Shown here in pieces: positions 12,193 through 21,490 of a DNA stretch of 64,000 nt. The notes beneath the pieces were generated by a model that did not search any database, was not told the origin of the DNA, and saw only the letters and a program-made list of their open reading frames with translations. Source of the DNA: Fennellomyces sp. T-0311 (Eukaryota; Mucoromycota; Mucoromycetes; Mucorales; Lichtheimiaceae); NCBI GenBank assembly GCA_025266875.1, contig JALLLT010000002.1, positions 682,001-746,000 on the forward strand, in the 5' to 3' direction. The first letter of the stretch is position 1. Each line of letters starts with the position of its first letter. The translations under genes were made by a program, and so were the position numbers.

Positions 12193-12364
12193 CAGTTGAA
12201 CCCCGTTTTTTGCACAGGCAGTTTCTTCAAAAATCTTGCGCAGAAAGTGGGGTGTGTAGATAACGGGGTCGATCTGGCTGGAATCCTGAGCGGTTTCGAG
12301 CAGAATTGTGTGCAAAAACTGAGGGTGCGCAAATAACGAGTGTGCAAAAAACCGGATTCCATTG
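12193..12364. mobile_element. MITE-like element with Tc1/mariner-style ends
   Basis: A 172-bp non-coding stretch whose ends are imperfect inverted repeats. The left end reads CAGTTGAACCCCGTTTTTTG; the right end, reverse-complemented, begins CAATGGAATCCGGTTTTTTG. Both continue GCACA. TA dinucleotides at 12191-12192 and 12365-12366 fit the TA duplication of the Tc1/mariner superfamily. No transposase is encoded, so a non-autonomous element of pogo/Tigger style is inferred. A relative lies at 51433-51546. Confidence 0.7.
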
Positions 12365-12366
12365 TA

Positions 12367-13226
12367 ATCTTTGAGTTTGATGGACTACGCTACGTTCCTT
12401 GTTACCTCACTTTCTACTGATCTTAGCCCTTTGTATGACTTTTTCTCTACACTGACTTTGAATACCTTGCAGTCTATCTTCCTCATCATGATCGACAACT
12501 TGCTTAGTACTTGTTAAATTTCTTAACACCTATGTCTACTTCACCATGAAGTGACATGTACTCCCGTATCATTAAAAGTGCCTTAACATTATCTTTCACT
12601 GCAAACACCCAAGTTGGACATGGAAATAAACCAGTGAGCTACAATGCAAGAAATCTGACCCTATCCTTTTACTTACCAAGTCGACGACCTTTATCTACCA
12701 CAATTAATTCACTCACCCTACCATTTCTACTATTCCAGCTTGTACAGTGAATCCTTGTTCACTTGGATCCTTACCTCACACAGCAAATTATTATTATGAC
12801 AATTTAATGTACGTATAATTACATAACCTCCGAAAATTATTCCCAATAATAACAAGGCCATACGAGTGCTAGATGCTACTTTTTCGATTGTATATCACTG
12901 TAATAATGACTGGTAGTAAGTTATGTTCTAAGTTGTCTATTTCTCGTTCGGCAGATAGACGCTAATTATATCTCTCAATCCGTAAAGCTCGTGCAGAAAA
13001 CCAAAACAGCATTACAGTAAGCAAAATAGAGTTAGATCAGCGTTTATTTTACATATACTCCATAAAGCATATGAAAAACAATAACATCAGTTCACAAGCG
13101 TGTTAAAGAAACGAAAAAGGCATGCAAAACTTTATTGCATCAATTATGATATGTACAACCTATGATATGCTCAAAACTAATGATTATGTTATTTTCCATG
13201 GTGCCGATCAAGTCGCACCTTGTCCA
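12367..13226. other. Intergenic between the MITE and copy E
   Basis: AT-rich sequence with scattered stop codons in all frames. No gene was recognised. Confidence 0.5.
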
Positions 13227-13848
13227 CTAGTTTTGTTGCTTGATCTTCTTGTTCGCCCCATGATGGTCTGACTTATCTTTGCCCAGGCGATGTGCACGTG
13301 TTTTGTGCAGGTTTACAAACATCTGACCTCTGGTGGAATATTCCAACTCGTATGGGTAGTCGTTACCATCTCCCCATTTCACTACAAAGTGGGGATCTGC
13401 CGCGGTGCCTCGAAATACGAGCCTGCCGTCGGCAGGTACGGTAATTGTTCCCCAATGGGCGGTATAGTCATCATTAACATTTCGATAAAACTATATTATT
13501 TTAACTATGCGTTCTATTTTCACTGTTTGATAAGGTATCACGTACTTTAAATTTAAGGATATTAGTCGGAGCCTTCGGTTTATTATTACAAGATTTTTCG
13601 TCGGGAGCGCAGCAATAGTACTCGCCAGGACGGATATCGTACTTCTGAAATCTACCACTGTATGACTCATGAGCGAGAGCACTAATAACCAAAGTTATCG
13701 CTATTTACCTCGCGGGGCCACCATAATTTTCAACTTGGTCAACGCTAACCTCCGTAGCGTCCGAAACGTCGTTGTAAACACAAAAACTGTGGACATAATG
13801 ATGTAGCATGGCGACAATAGCAAAAACGGAAAGTGACGAAACGCGCAT
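13227..13848 (-). CDS. Small secreted cysteine protein, array copy E
   Basis: Exons 13848-13709, 13651-13546 and 13490-13227 give 169 residues. The signal peptide is followed by FCVYNDVSDATE. Exon 2 has RPGEYYCCAPDEKSC; exon 3 has FYRNV and TVPADGRLVFRG, then VVKWGDGNDYPYE. The exon 3 cysteine conserved elsewhere is replaced by alanine (VPADG against VPCDG in copy D), leaving four mature cysteines. The tail has HKTRA, where the NKT sequon is lost, and a His-rich DHHGANKK. Closest to copy D by exon 3 features. Function unknown. Confidence 0.83.
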
Positions 13849-14969
13849 AGTATTAATCCAGTAGTAATTTCCTAGACTTTTGCGTTGGAAGTTAACACAT
13901 ATATATGTATTTCCTTCGACCAATTGATTATTAGAAATAGGGGTCGTTTCAGATTTCTAGCTTGTAGATAGACCTCATATCATGGAGCTAAGTATAAAGA
14001 AAAATAAAGTTCATCATCTATTCTCCTACTACAGCGCCTCCTTGAAGTTACCAAGTGAGATGGTGTATTATTCTTTGCTGCGATAAAGTTCCATAGCACT
14101 TCAAAATTTGCGGATTTAATCAGTGAGGTTCAAAAACTATTGGTTTTCAGCATTTCCCTAAAAAGTTCGGACAGGATTACAGACGTTTTAAGTTTTGAAG
14201 TCATATTGAGGTGCATCCGTTTAACCACAAATATTGAAATAAGTAATAATCAATTGGTTTATTCAAAGTCCTAGTGCTTTGTATCTTCATAGATACGTAA
14301 TGATAGCACCCAAGAAGGAGTGAAAATAAAGAAATCTGAAAGGGATGTTGAGTCATGCAGCCAGTGTTAACGTATGGTTAATGATTATCCAAGCACGGAT
14401 ATCTCTTACAAGTTCTTTTTCCCATGCTTTTGGATTCTATCTAAGCGGAAGCGCAACGTGGCAAATTGTATTGCTTGAATTTAGTTTACAAATAGTATCA
14501 TATGCTTGAGATCTCAAGTGCACCAGGAACGAGTGATAAATGGCACGCATACCATGGTAGGTACGCAAGGATGACCTTAAATTTTACATCGGAAGCTGTC
14601 CCACTGTATGCGGATTTCCCTTGGATTAATTAATTGTAAGATATAAGAGCAGCACCTGCTTCTAATTTGACGCCTGACACCATGTCATGGGACAAAATGA
14701 TAAAGAAAAGCTAAAGTTCATCTACCTCTCTATGTTGTGACAAAGTGCGTATGCTATATTCGGGCATCTGACCAATGATCGTCTGCTGCCATTGGTTTTC
14801 AAATTCCCAAATAAAAAGCGATATTACGGACAGACCACAGTGTTTCGCATTATTTAGGAAATGATTAACAGTGCGTGAATGACGAAGTGCATTTATGTAT
14901 ACATATAATCAAAACGCAAATAACTGGCTTGTATGTAATCAATTAATCTTCGCATGTAGTGAAAGTATA
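13849..14969. other. Intergenic between copies E and F, left part
   Basis: An ATATATATG box near 13900-13910 probably serves copy E. No further gene or repeat was recognised. Confidence 0.5.
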
Positions 14970-15113
14970 CAGTATTTCCAAAAATTAATGTCGCTACCCA
15001 AAGGAATCAATGTCGTTCCAAAAATGGAAGTCGCTGTATATTTTATATTATAAAAATTGGACCTTGGCGACATTGATTTTTATGGATAGCGACATTACTT
15101 TTTGGAAATACTG
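14970..15113. mobile_element. MITE-like element with about 50-bp terminal inverted repeats
   Basis: A 144-bp element flanked by TA (14968-14969 and 15114-15115). The left end begins CAGTATTTCCAAAAA and the right end is its near-perfect inverse; similarity continues inward through AATGTCGCTA and AATCAATGTCG. The whole unit could fold into a long hairpin. TA duplication and a CAGT end suggest a Tc1/mariner-derived MITE, of a different family from the element at 12.2 kb. Confidence 0.72.
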
Positions 15114-15344
15114 TATCTTACGAAGTTTTCTACGTGTAAGATTGCTATTTTCGTATTATAGTTGAGTCAACATAGATGAGCTAACTACGTATTAAATAGC
15201 AACTTGCGCTTGATAAGATGGATTACCAGATCAATCGTCTGGATCATATATGTGCTAATAGTATAACATCATTCCGATTAATATTTATATCCTTTTAAAT
15301 GAGAAACCAACTCAATGATATAATTACGTATGCCACTTAATAAT

Positions 15345-15882
15345 CTAGTAACTATGAGCACGATATTCGATTGTAGCTGGATAATCGCTGCCATCTGCCC
15401 AGTGAACTTTAAAGACTGGGGAATCCTTATTTCCTCCCATCGAGATCCAGCCACCTCCAGGACAACTGATATCATAGCGTCCCAAATCCTGTCTCCCAGG
15501 ATAAAGTCGATGTATCTACATAGCGCGGTGTGTTAGTACCAGTGCTTTTATGATTGGTGCTTTTTTGGTTATCCTACACGCAAGGTAACTGGATTTCTCG
15601 GGTCTCTTTGGTTCACACAAGTTTTCTCGGTATATGGGCAGCATGCTTTTTCGCCTGGCTTTACAACCCATTGTCTAAAACGTCTACATAATTTAGAAGT
15701 GAGCACAGTGGCAAAAGTAAAATTTTACCAGCAATTACGTACTCTGTGACAATACCCTGGAAGCCTCCAATTTGGTAAATAGATATGTATGTCTCATCCG
15801 TGCTTTTGTTGTAAACGCAGAAACATTGGACACAATGCTGCATCGTAGCAAAAGCAAAGATGAACAAGAGTGCTACGCGCAT
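15345..15882 (-). CDS. Small secreted cysteine protein, array copy F
   Basis: Exons 15882-15743, 15683-15578 and 15515-15345 give 138 residues. The signal peptide is followed by FCVYNKSTDETY. Exon 2 has KPGEKACCPYTEKTC and exon 3 has ISCPGGGWISMGG and VHWADGSDYPA. The product ends shortly after the WADG motif, without the NKTR-like tail, so this is a short form. The exon 2 motif seems the least derived in the array and would be the best query for distant relatives. A CATATAAATA box at about 15933-15943 lies about 50-60 bp upstream of the start. Confidence 0.83.
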
Positions 15883-15930
15883 GGTAAAGGAATGTTTGAT
15901 GAGGACAACTGAAAATATCCTTCTCTATGT

Positions 15931-15943
15931 GACCTATTTATAT
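15931..15943 (-). promoter_or_regulatory. TATA box of copy F
   Basis: CATATAAATAGGTC on the minus strand, about 50-60 bp upstream of the start codon at 15882. Confidence 0.55.
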
Positions 15944-16485
15944 GTTTTTTTTTCATCGTTCATATTTCTTGTCCTCAAAGAATGCCTCCGATCCTCTTAT
16001 TTAATTATCTGTCAAAGATGTATCAGTAGACCGTGAACTTATAAACCTTACTTTAATGGATGGGTTTCATTGAATTTTTTCAAGTTTAATAATGAGCTCC
16101 GATGCCAGTACGTTGTTACGACCGAAAATGTTACAACATGTCTCTACGTACAACAAGACTACAATTTCCTGCAGCTCTTTGGAGGAGCTTGGTACTAAGC
16201 CTTATAAAGTAATACTTCTCTCTTGTTGCAAAGGATCTTTTTTGCGCAAAAAATCTCTGGCCCTTTCACTGTTGTACAAACGGGGTACGACTGGACTGTA
16301 TCTGTATAAATTTAACACAACGTATCGTAGACGACATCGCTTAAGCCTTGGGTTTTCAAGTACAAAAAACGCTTTTAAGGAATCAAATGTATTCAAATCT
16401 ATTACATTGATGGTAATTATATACGTGTAGATTTCTGAAAACCGGAGTAACAACAGTTGTCAGCGTCTATCGCTTGCTATTAGCG
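15944..16485. other. Intergenic between copies F and G
   Basis: Open frames on both strands overlap here, but none has a signal peptide, domain motif or intron pattern like the array. Treated as non-coding. Confidence 0.5.
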
Positions 16486-17244
16486 TCAGAGCTGGATAAT
16501 TTGATGGGTTGTCAATCTTCGCTTCCTGTTTAAGTTTGTTCTGAGCGTTGGCGATGCCCGAAGCGTCGATGTTGTGGCTGATAAGACTCTATCGCCTTTA
16601 TTGCCGCCTCGATTGCTGTAAGCCTCGTTCATATGCATGATGGGGTGCAGTGCTTCAGAACCATAGGATATCTGATTTCGCCGAACTATCGGAGGATAGC
16701 CAGGACGTTGGCCCTCAATCAGTTTTTTGCCATCAATCAAGTATGGGAAGTCGCGTCCGTCGGCCCACTTCACCAAAATGGTTGGATTTGGTTTATTTCC
16801 GCGAAATATGATGTAGCCACCGCCTGGACATGTGATATCATAATGATCCACGTCAGAGCCACCGCCGTCAAGACGTCGCACCTAGGGAACGGCACATATA
16901 TTAGCATGACTGTTTAATGCTTTACAAAGTAGATCTTACAAGAAATTTGACAATTTCGTCCGGCTTCCCACTTTTATTACAATCGGTATTACTGTAGTGA
17001 CAGCACTGTGTTTCGTTAGGGCGTATGTTATCTTGACTGAACCGCCTGTAGAGTTTGTTAGCGAGTCTATATAAAATTTTCATCCTAAATAAGGCATTTA
17101 CGTAGATTTTTTGCCACCGTAACCATCAATTTGGCTGATATAGATTGATGTGTCATCCGAATGCTCGTTATAAATGCAGAACCCGTTGGCGTAAAATGCA
17201 GGTAATGCGATTATAGCCGTAGTCAACAGTGATGTAAGGCGCAT
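16486..17244 (-). CDS. Small secreted cysteine protein, array copy G (long tail)
   Basis: Exons 17244-17102, 17045-16940 and 16881-16486 give 214 residues, the longest copy. The signal peptide is followed by FCIYNEHSDDTS; exon 2 has RPNETQCCHYSNTDC; exon 3 has ITCPGGGYIIFRGN and VKWADGRDFPY. After the common core comes a tail of about 80 residues, basic and Ser/Thr/Asn-rich, with no cysteine and no NKTR motif. It resembles no other tail in the array, so it may have arisen by read-through into flanking DNA or by replacement. Function unknown. Confidence 0.8.
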
Positions 17245-17290
17245 GGGTACAAGAAAAATGTATAATTCATAGAACTCGCACTTCGGAACC

Positions 17291-17300
17291 CATATTTATG
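17291..17300 (-). promoter_or_regulatory. TATA box of copy G
   Basis: CATAAATATG on the minus strand, about 47-56 bp upstream of the start codon at 17244. Confidence 0.6.
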
Positions 17301-17634
17301 CTTTTCTCGCCACCGCAATTCATTGTTATCCCAAAGGTGTTTTTGTTTTTTACTCATTGCGGAAGCAATTTCTAGTGTCAACCCCATAAAGAAATTTGCA
17401 TATTGGTAATGTTGTACATTTCTCCGACAATGAGGTCTCGAATTCTAAACATGGTTATGATTTGAGCAGAAGGGACGGTGATAAAATCAGGCGCGTATTC
17501 TATTCTTTGGCAGTAAAACGCGATGTGTACTCATGTAATCAAACAAACAAATATATATTCAGTCAGCAAATCGGAGTCGGTGTAGATGCAGTGACACTCC
17601 TGAAAATTTGAACTGGTCGAAACCAGCAATGTTG

Positions 17635-18218
17635 CTATTCGTTCTCGCTATTGAGCTTTCGAGATTCTTCTATATCAACGTAATTGTAGTAAATACTGGG
17701 ACCCACAGTAATGGTATACTCATACGGCATATGGTCAGCGTAATTCACTGCGATTTTGGGATGATCCGCGGTTCCGTAGCCACCTGCTGGACAGTCGACA
17801 TTATAGTGCCCCAGATCCTTCGCATCATGAAAACGGTGAATCAAATTTAATCTCAATCCTTATTAGTAAACCTTTTATGCTTGTTATTTGTAAAGGAAAA
17901 CGGCATACATAGAAGTCGGTAGTATGATTCAAGTTTGGGGTCGCAGAGCACTCAGAATTGGTATAAAGGCAGCACTGCTTTTCCCCGGCTTGCATATGGC
18001 GATGACGGAACCGACTATACATACGATTTATGAGCGATGCTTACTACTATTTTACAACCAAAAAATACTTGCTAATGGTGGTTTGCTTTCTTTGATTGCC
18101 CCGAAACCTGACGAATGTATATTTCTGTGCCGTCAATATGTTGATTGTAAATACAATAACCGCAGATCAAATACGGTAACATAGCGAGAGTAAAGCTGAA
18201 AAATGTTGAGAGTCGCAT
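17635..18218 (-). pseudogene. Small secreted cysteine protein, array copy H, probable splice-site pseudogene
   Basis: All three exons are recognisable. Exon 1 (18218-18085) has a signal peptide and YCIYNQHIDGTE; exon 2 (18014-17909, 106 nt like the siblings) has QAGEKQCCLYTNSEC; exon 3 (17841-17635) has VDCPAGGY. Two of the four splice dinucleotides are gone: the first donor, expected right after AAAGC, reads AA instead of GT, and the second acceptor, directly before the conserved IHRF, reads TG instead of AG. The exons themselves have no stops. Either the gene is dead or it uses unusual sites giving altered products. Confidence 0.68.
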
Positions 18219-18261
18219 ATCGTTGTCACAAAAATATTTTCTGCCTTCATGCTTATTCACA

Positions 18262-18272
18262 TCTATTTATGT
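18262..18272 (-). promoter_or_regulatory. TATA box of copy H
   Basis: ACATAAATAGA on the minus strand, about 44-54 bp upstream of the start at 18218. The promoter is kept although the splice sites are not. Confidence 0.55.
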
Positions 18273-18595
18273 CTTTGCTTGTCCTAGGAGAAGACAGTAG
18301 GATCCTTTGATTCCAGAATGTAAACTTTGAAACAAAGCATAATAAAAACGGTTCCAATAAACCAAATAGGGGTTTCATTTACGTTTTTGTGGTACGTATT
18401 TTACATGTCACCTTTCAGTTACGTCTCAACCATACATAAATAAATATTATAGTAGTGCGTATCATGCTAACATTACCCTACTACAGCTTAACTCATCTCC
18501 TGTGTTACTCAGATAATGAACCGTAAATTATATCAACTTGGATCTACTACAATGATTTATCTTCTAAAATAATAGAGTAATTCATCATTAGAACA

Positions 18596-19191
18596 TTACT
18601 CTTCATTGATAATCCTGGTTTTGTTTAAATCAGCAAAATAACGGTATCTAGGTGGACCATAATTGATTGTATTATGATAATCTTGCCCGGTTATATACTT
18701 GGTAGTATATACCGCATGAGGTCCAGTACCACTGACTGTAAGGGTGCCACCAGCAGGGCAATCAATCTCAATTGCTCCAAGGTCGCTCCCGTGGTAAAAA
18801 CGGTGTACCTTTATAGAATATAATCCATGTGTATTTTCAGTACTCTTACCAAAAAACAACGCGATAATCTTACATAAAATTTAACGATACTGTTTTCATC
18901 CGAGCTACCGACGCAACTTCTATTTGTGTGTGCGCAGCATTGCATTTGACCAGGGAGTACATGCTTATAACGGAAACGTCTAAAACACGATAAATTCATC
19001 TATGAGTGTGTATTTGTATACTTTTTATATAACAGCACTCACGCATAGTATCCTGTACCCTTCTTGAAGCCATCGGTTTGGCGAACATAGAATTCCGTGT
19101 CATCGCTGTGTTGGTTGATGACACAGAATCCGTAGACGTTGCATGGTAGTAAAAGTAAAGCCAGAATTAACAGTGGAGTAAAACGTAACAT
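18596..19191 (-). CDS. Small secreted cysteine protein, array copy I
   Basis: Exons 19191-19043, 18979-18874 and 18808-18596 give 155 residues. The signal peptide (MLRFTPLLILALLLLPCNVYG) precedes FCVINQHSDDTE. Exon 2 has LPGQMQCCAHTNRSC; exon 3 has IDCPAGGTLTVSG and ends with a DLNKTRI motif close to the C-terminus. The usual WADG is replaced by YITGQDY. Copies H and I share CPAGG and a similar NYGP/TVGP turn and look like neighbours by duplication. Function unknown. Confidence 0.83.
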
Positions 19192-19230
19192 GGTTTCTGA
19201 TTTGGCATGGATGAACAGCTCACGGTAGTT

Positions 19231-19240
19231 CTTTTATGCC
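19231..19240 (-). promoter_or_regulatory. TATA box of copy I
   Basis: GGCATAAAAG on the minus strand, 40-49 bp upstream of the start at 19191. Confidence 0.55.
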
Positions 19241-19618
19241 TTTTATCCATCATTTGTTGTCTCAAGTGAGTAGGACACTATTTGATAGTTTCCAACATTA
19301 GCACGTGTTTAATGAAAATGAAGCGCAAAAATTTCTTGGGATGACGATATTGATGTCTATTTCGGTTATACATAGAAGTGCAGAACCTTTATGCAGATGA
19401 TAACAAAGAGAGAATTTAAATTTAATAATTATCATTCATATAATCCGCTATATGCTATATAGTGCAGTAGTCATGACTTTATTATTTCTTTGCGATCAAG
19501 CATATATTCTTTGTCACATTTCAGTAAGACAGATGAAATAGTTTCAATGGATGACTTGTGTTTTCTTTATACCAAAGCAACAATTATTAACGAGAGATAT
19601 ACTCATTAAACCATCTTC

Positions 19619-19640
19619 CACCTCAGAAAAAAAAAATTCA
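19619..19640 (+). repeat. Left terminal inverted repeat of the CACTA element
   Basis: Begins CACCTCAG followed by an A run and ATTC. It pairs with 24740-24761. The preceding TTC is the target duplication. Confidence 0.8.
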
Positions 19641-19869
19641 AAAAATATTTAAAAGCTCGTAACGCAAAATAAATTCGAAATGGCCCCTTTTTTGAATTTC
19701 CTTTTGAATTATTTTTGAGTGTCTGAATTGATTTTGAATATAAATAATTGCTTTGAACTGCTTTTATTTTTGTTTTTTATCCATGAGACGTATCAATATG
19801 CTATTACATCCAGTGAAACAATGAAACCATGACAACAAAATATCAAGACGTTCCTGGGTATCTGGGGTA

Positions 19870-21394
19870 TTAGTTGTTCGATGTTGCTGCTTTCTGTGCC
19901 GCTTCCTGCGCTGCTCTTTTTGCTTGCCTTTCTGCGTTCGACGGGCGTCCACGTTTTCTTTTGGGGGCAGATTCTAACGGAAAAAATACTCAATGGTGAG
20001 ATGAAGCTCATTCTCAGTTGCTTGGAATACATACCGATCGGAGTCGCACGCTTTTTGCCCTTGTCCTTGGAGCCTTGCACCTTTTGGTCACCCCTCCTGT
20101 TCTTCACCAGAGGCACATCTTCATCATCACTTGGCAATGGAGTTTCGATAGTAGTTGCTTGGGAATGTTGTGTACGCTTTCGTTGGGGCAGTCTTGCAGC
20201 TGTATCAGGAACTTCATCCGAGTCGTCCTCACTTGTCAATACGGCGTCAAATGCGGCAAAGTAATCATCAACAGGATTTCGTTTGTTTGAACTGCATTCC
20301 ATTAGCCTTCTGTTTATAAAATCATAATAGTAAATATTACATACCGTGCTTCGGGAACAACGCTTGGTTCTGGAGAGCGAGATGGCGAAATCGATATTCT
20401 TGGGCTAAAAGTAATAATTTCTCAGTGTAAAGAAATTTTATATGATTGTATAGCTTACCTTTGAACGCTTGAGCCTGTTGGGCGGGATTCAGCATCAGCA
20501 GGAGATGCACTGGTTGTGCTAAACATAAAACACCCTTAATATCCCATTCAAGAAAACAGGAAATAAAAGCAATACCTAGCTTGGGATCCGGCTTCCACAG
20601 ACGGTGCATTGGTTGCGCTAAAGATAAAATACCTTAATATCTCATTCAAGAAAACAGGAAATAATAGTGATACCTTCGAGACTTTTTCGCCGGTTCGACC
20701 AAACCTGAAAAATAAAAATATTAGTTGGTTTCGAGCTAACTAATGGTTCCCAGAGCTCACCTTGTCCTTTCGTTCGGAAAAAAGCCTTCACCATCAAGAC
20801 CTTTGCTCCCCATTGCCCAACACATGCTTTCAAAGGATATTCGCCGCCAATTCCCTTTTCAAGGATATCCACAATGATGTATTGGTCTTCAGGGTCAACG
20901 TCACTCCATGTCGCGTCCGAGGGCAACTTCAATTTGCATCGTGCGCGTCGTGCAAGTGAATCTGAGTAGATTCTGGCGTTCTTCTTGAATGTGTTGAGAT
21001 ACCGGACCTTCCACTTCGCCTCGCCGATAATCTCTTTACCCAGGATCTCGAATAGCTCCCAGCTGGGTGTTTTTTGGCTGCCATTGTCGTTAACGGGAAA
21101 AGAAACATCTCGTGAAAACTCCACGTCTTTGAATGGGTTGGCATCAGCACGCGCACGCGGAAACTCGGTCATGTTTGCTTCTAAGTCTTGCTCCAAGAAA
21201 TGGTCACGATTCGCACGGAAGTTGTTGACGGTTTCTGTCAAATCTGTAACACGATCCTTTAGTTCAGTGACAGCAGCCTTCAGTTCATCAATTGCAGCAG
21301 TTGTCTTTGCGGATTTGGATATGACAAGTTCCCTGAATTCCCGTATATCTTCACGGAAACTGGTGAAAAGAGTCAGCGCAGTGTCGGTGGACAT
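19870..21394 (-). CDS. CACTA accessory protein with coiled coil and AT-hook
   Basis: Seven exons on the minus strand (21394-20761, 20704-20674, 20617-20576, 20518-20459, 20404-20345, 20306-20035, 19973-19870) join in phase to 400 residues. The N-terminal 75 residues are heptad-like (IDELKAAVTELKDRVTDLTE), a probable coiled coil. A globular middle of about 130 residues follows, then a Ser/Pro-rich linker split over small exons, an acidic region, and a C-terminal KRKRGRPSN, a classic AT-hook. This suggests an AT-rich DNA-binding partner, comparable in role to the TnpA protein of plant Spm, which binds subterminal repeats. That role is inference; the middle region is not recognised. Several introns here resemble each other (TTTCCTGTTTTCTTGAATG shared by two), so the small exons may have arisen by internal duplication. 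Confidence 0.78.
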
Positions 21395-21490
21395 GGGAGT
21401 GAATGTGGTAAAAGCTGTAAAGTTGTTTTGGTACTAAGTACAGTCAGTCACTCCCAATAATCTCACTCTCTTAATTAAATCACTGCCACC
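21395..21490. promoter_or_regulatory. Divergent promoter of the CACTA genes
   Basis: Only 96 bp separate the two opposite start codons (21394 minus, 21491 plus). The promoter is therefore shared or overlapping. Confidence 0.6.

Noticed and set aside
16092..16453. Overlapping open frames on both strands between copies F and G
   Set aside because: No signal peptide, domain, or array motif; one is the antisense of the other.
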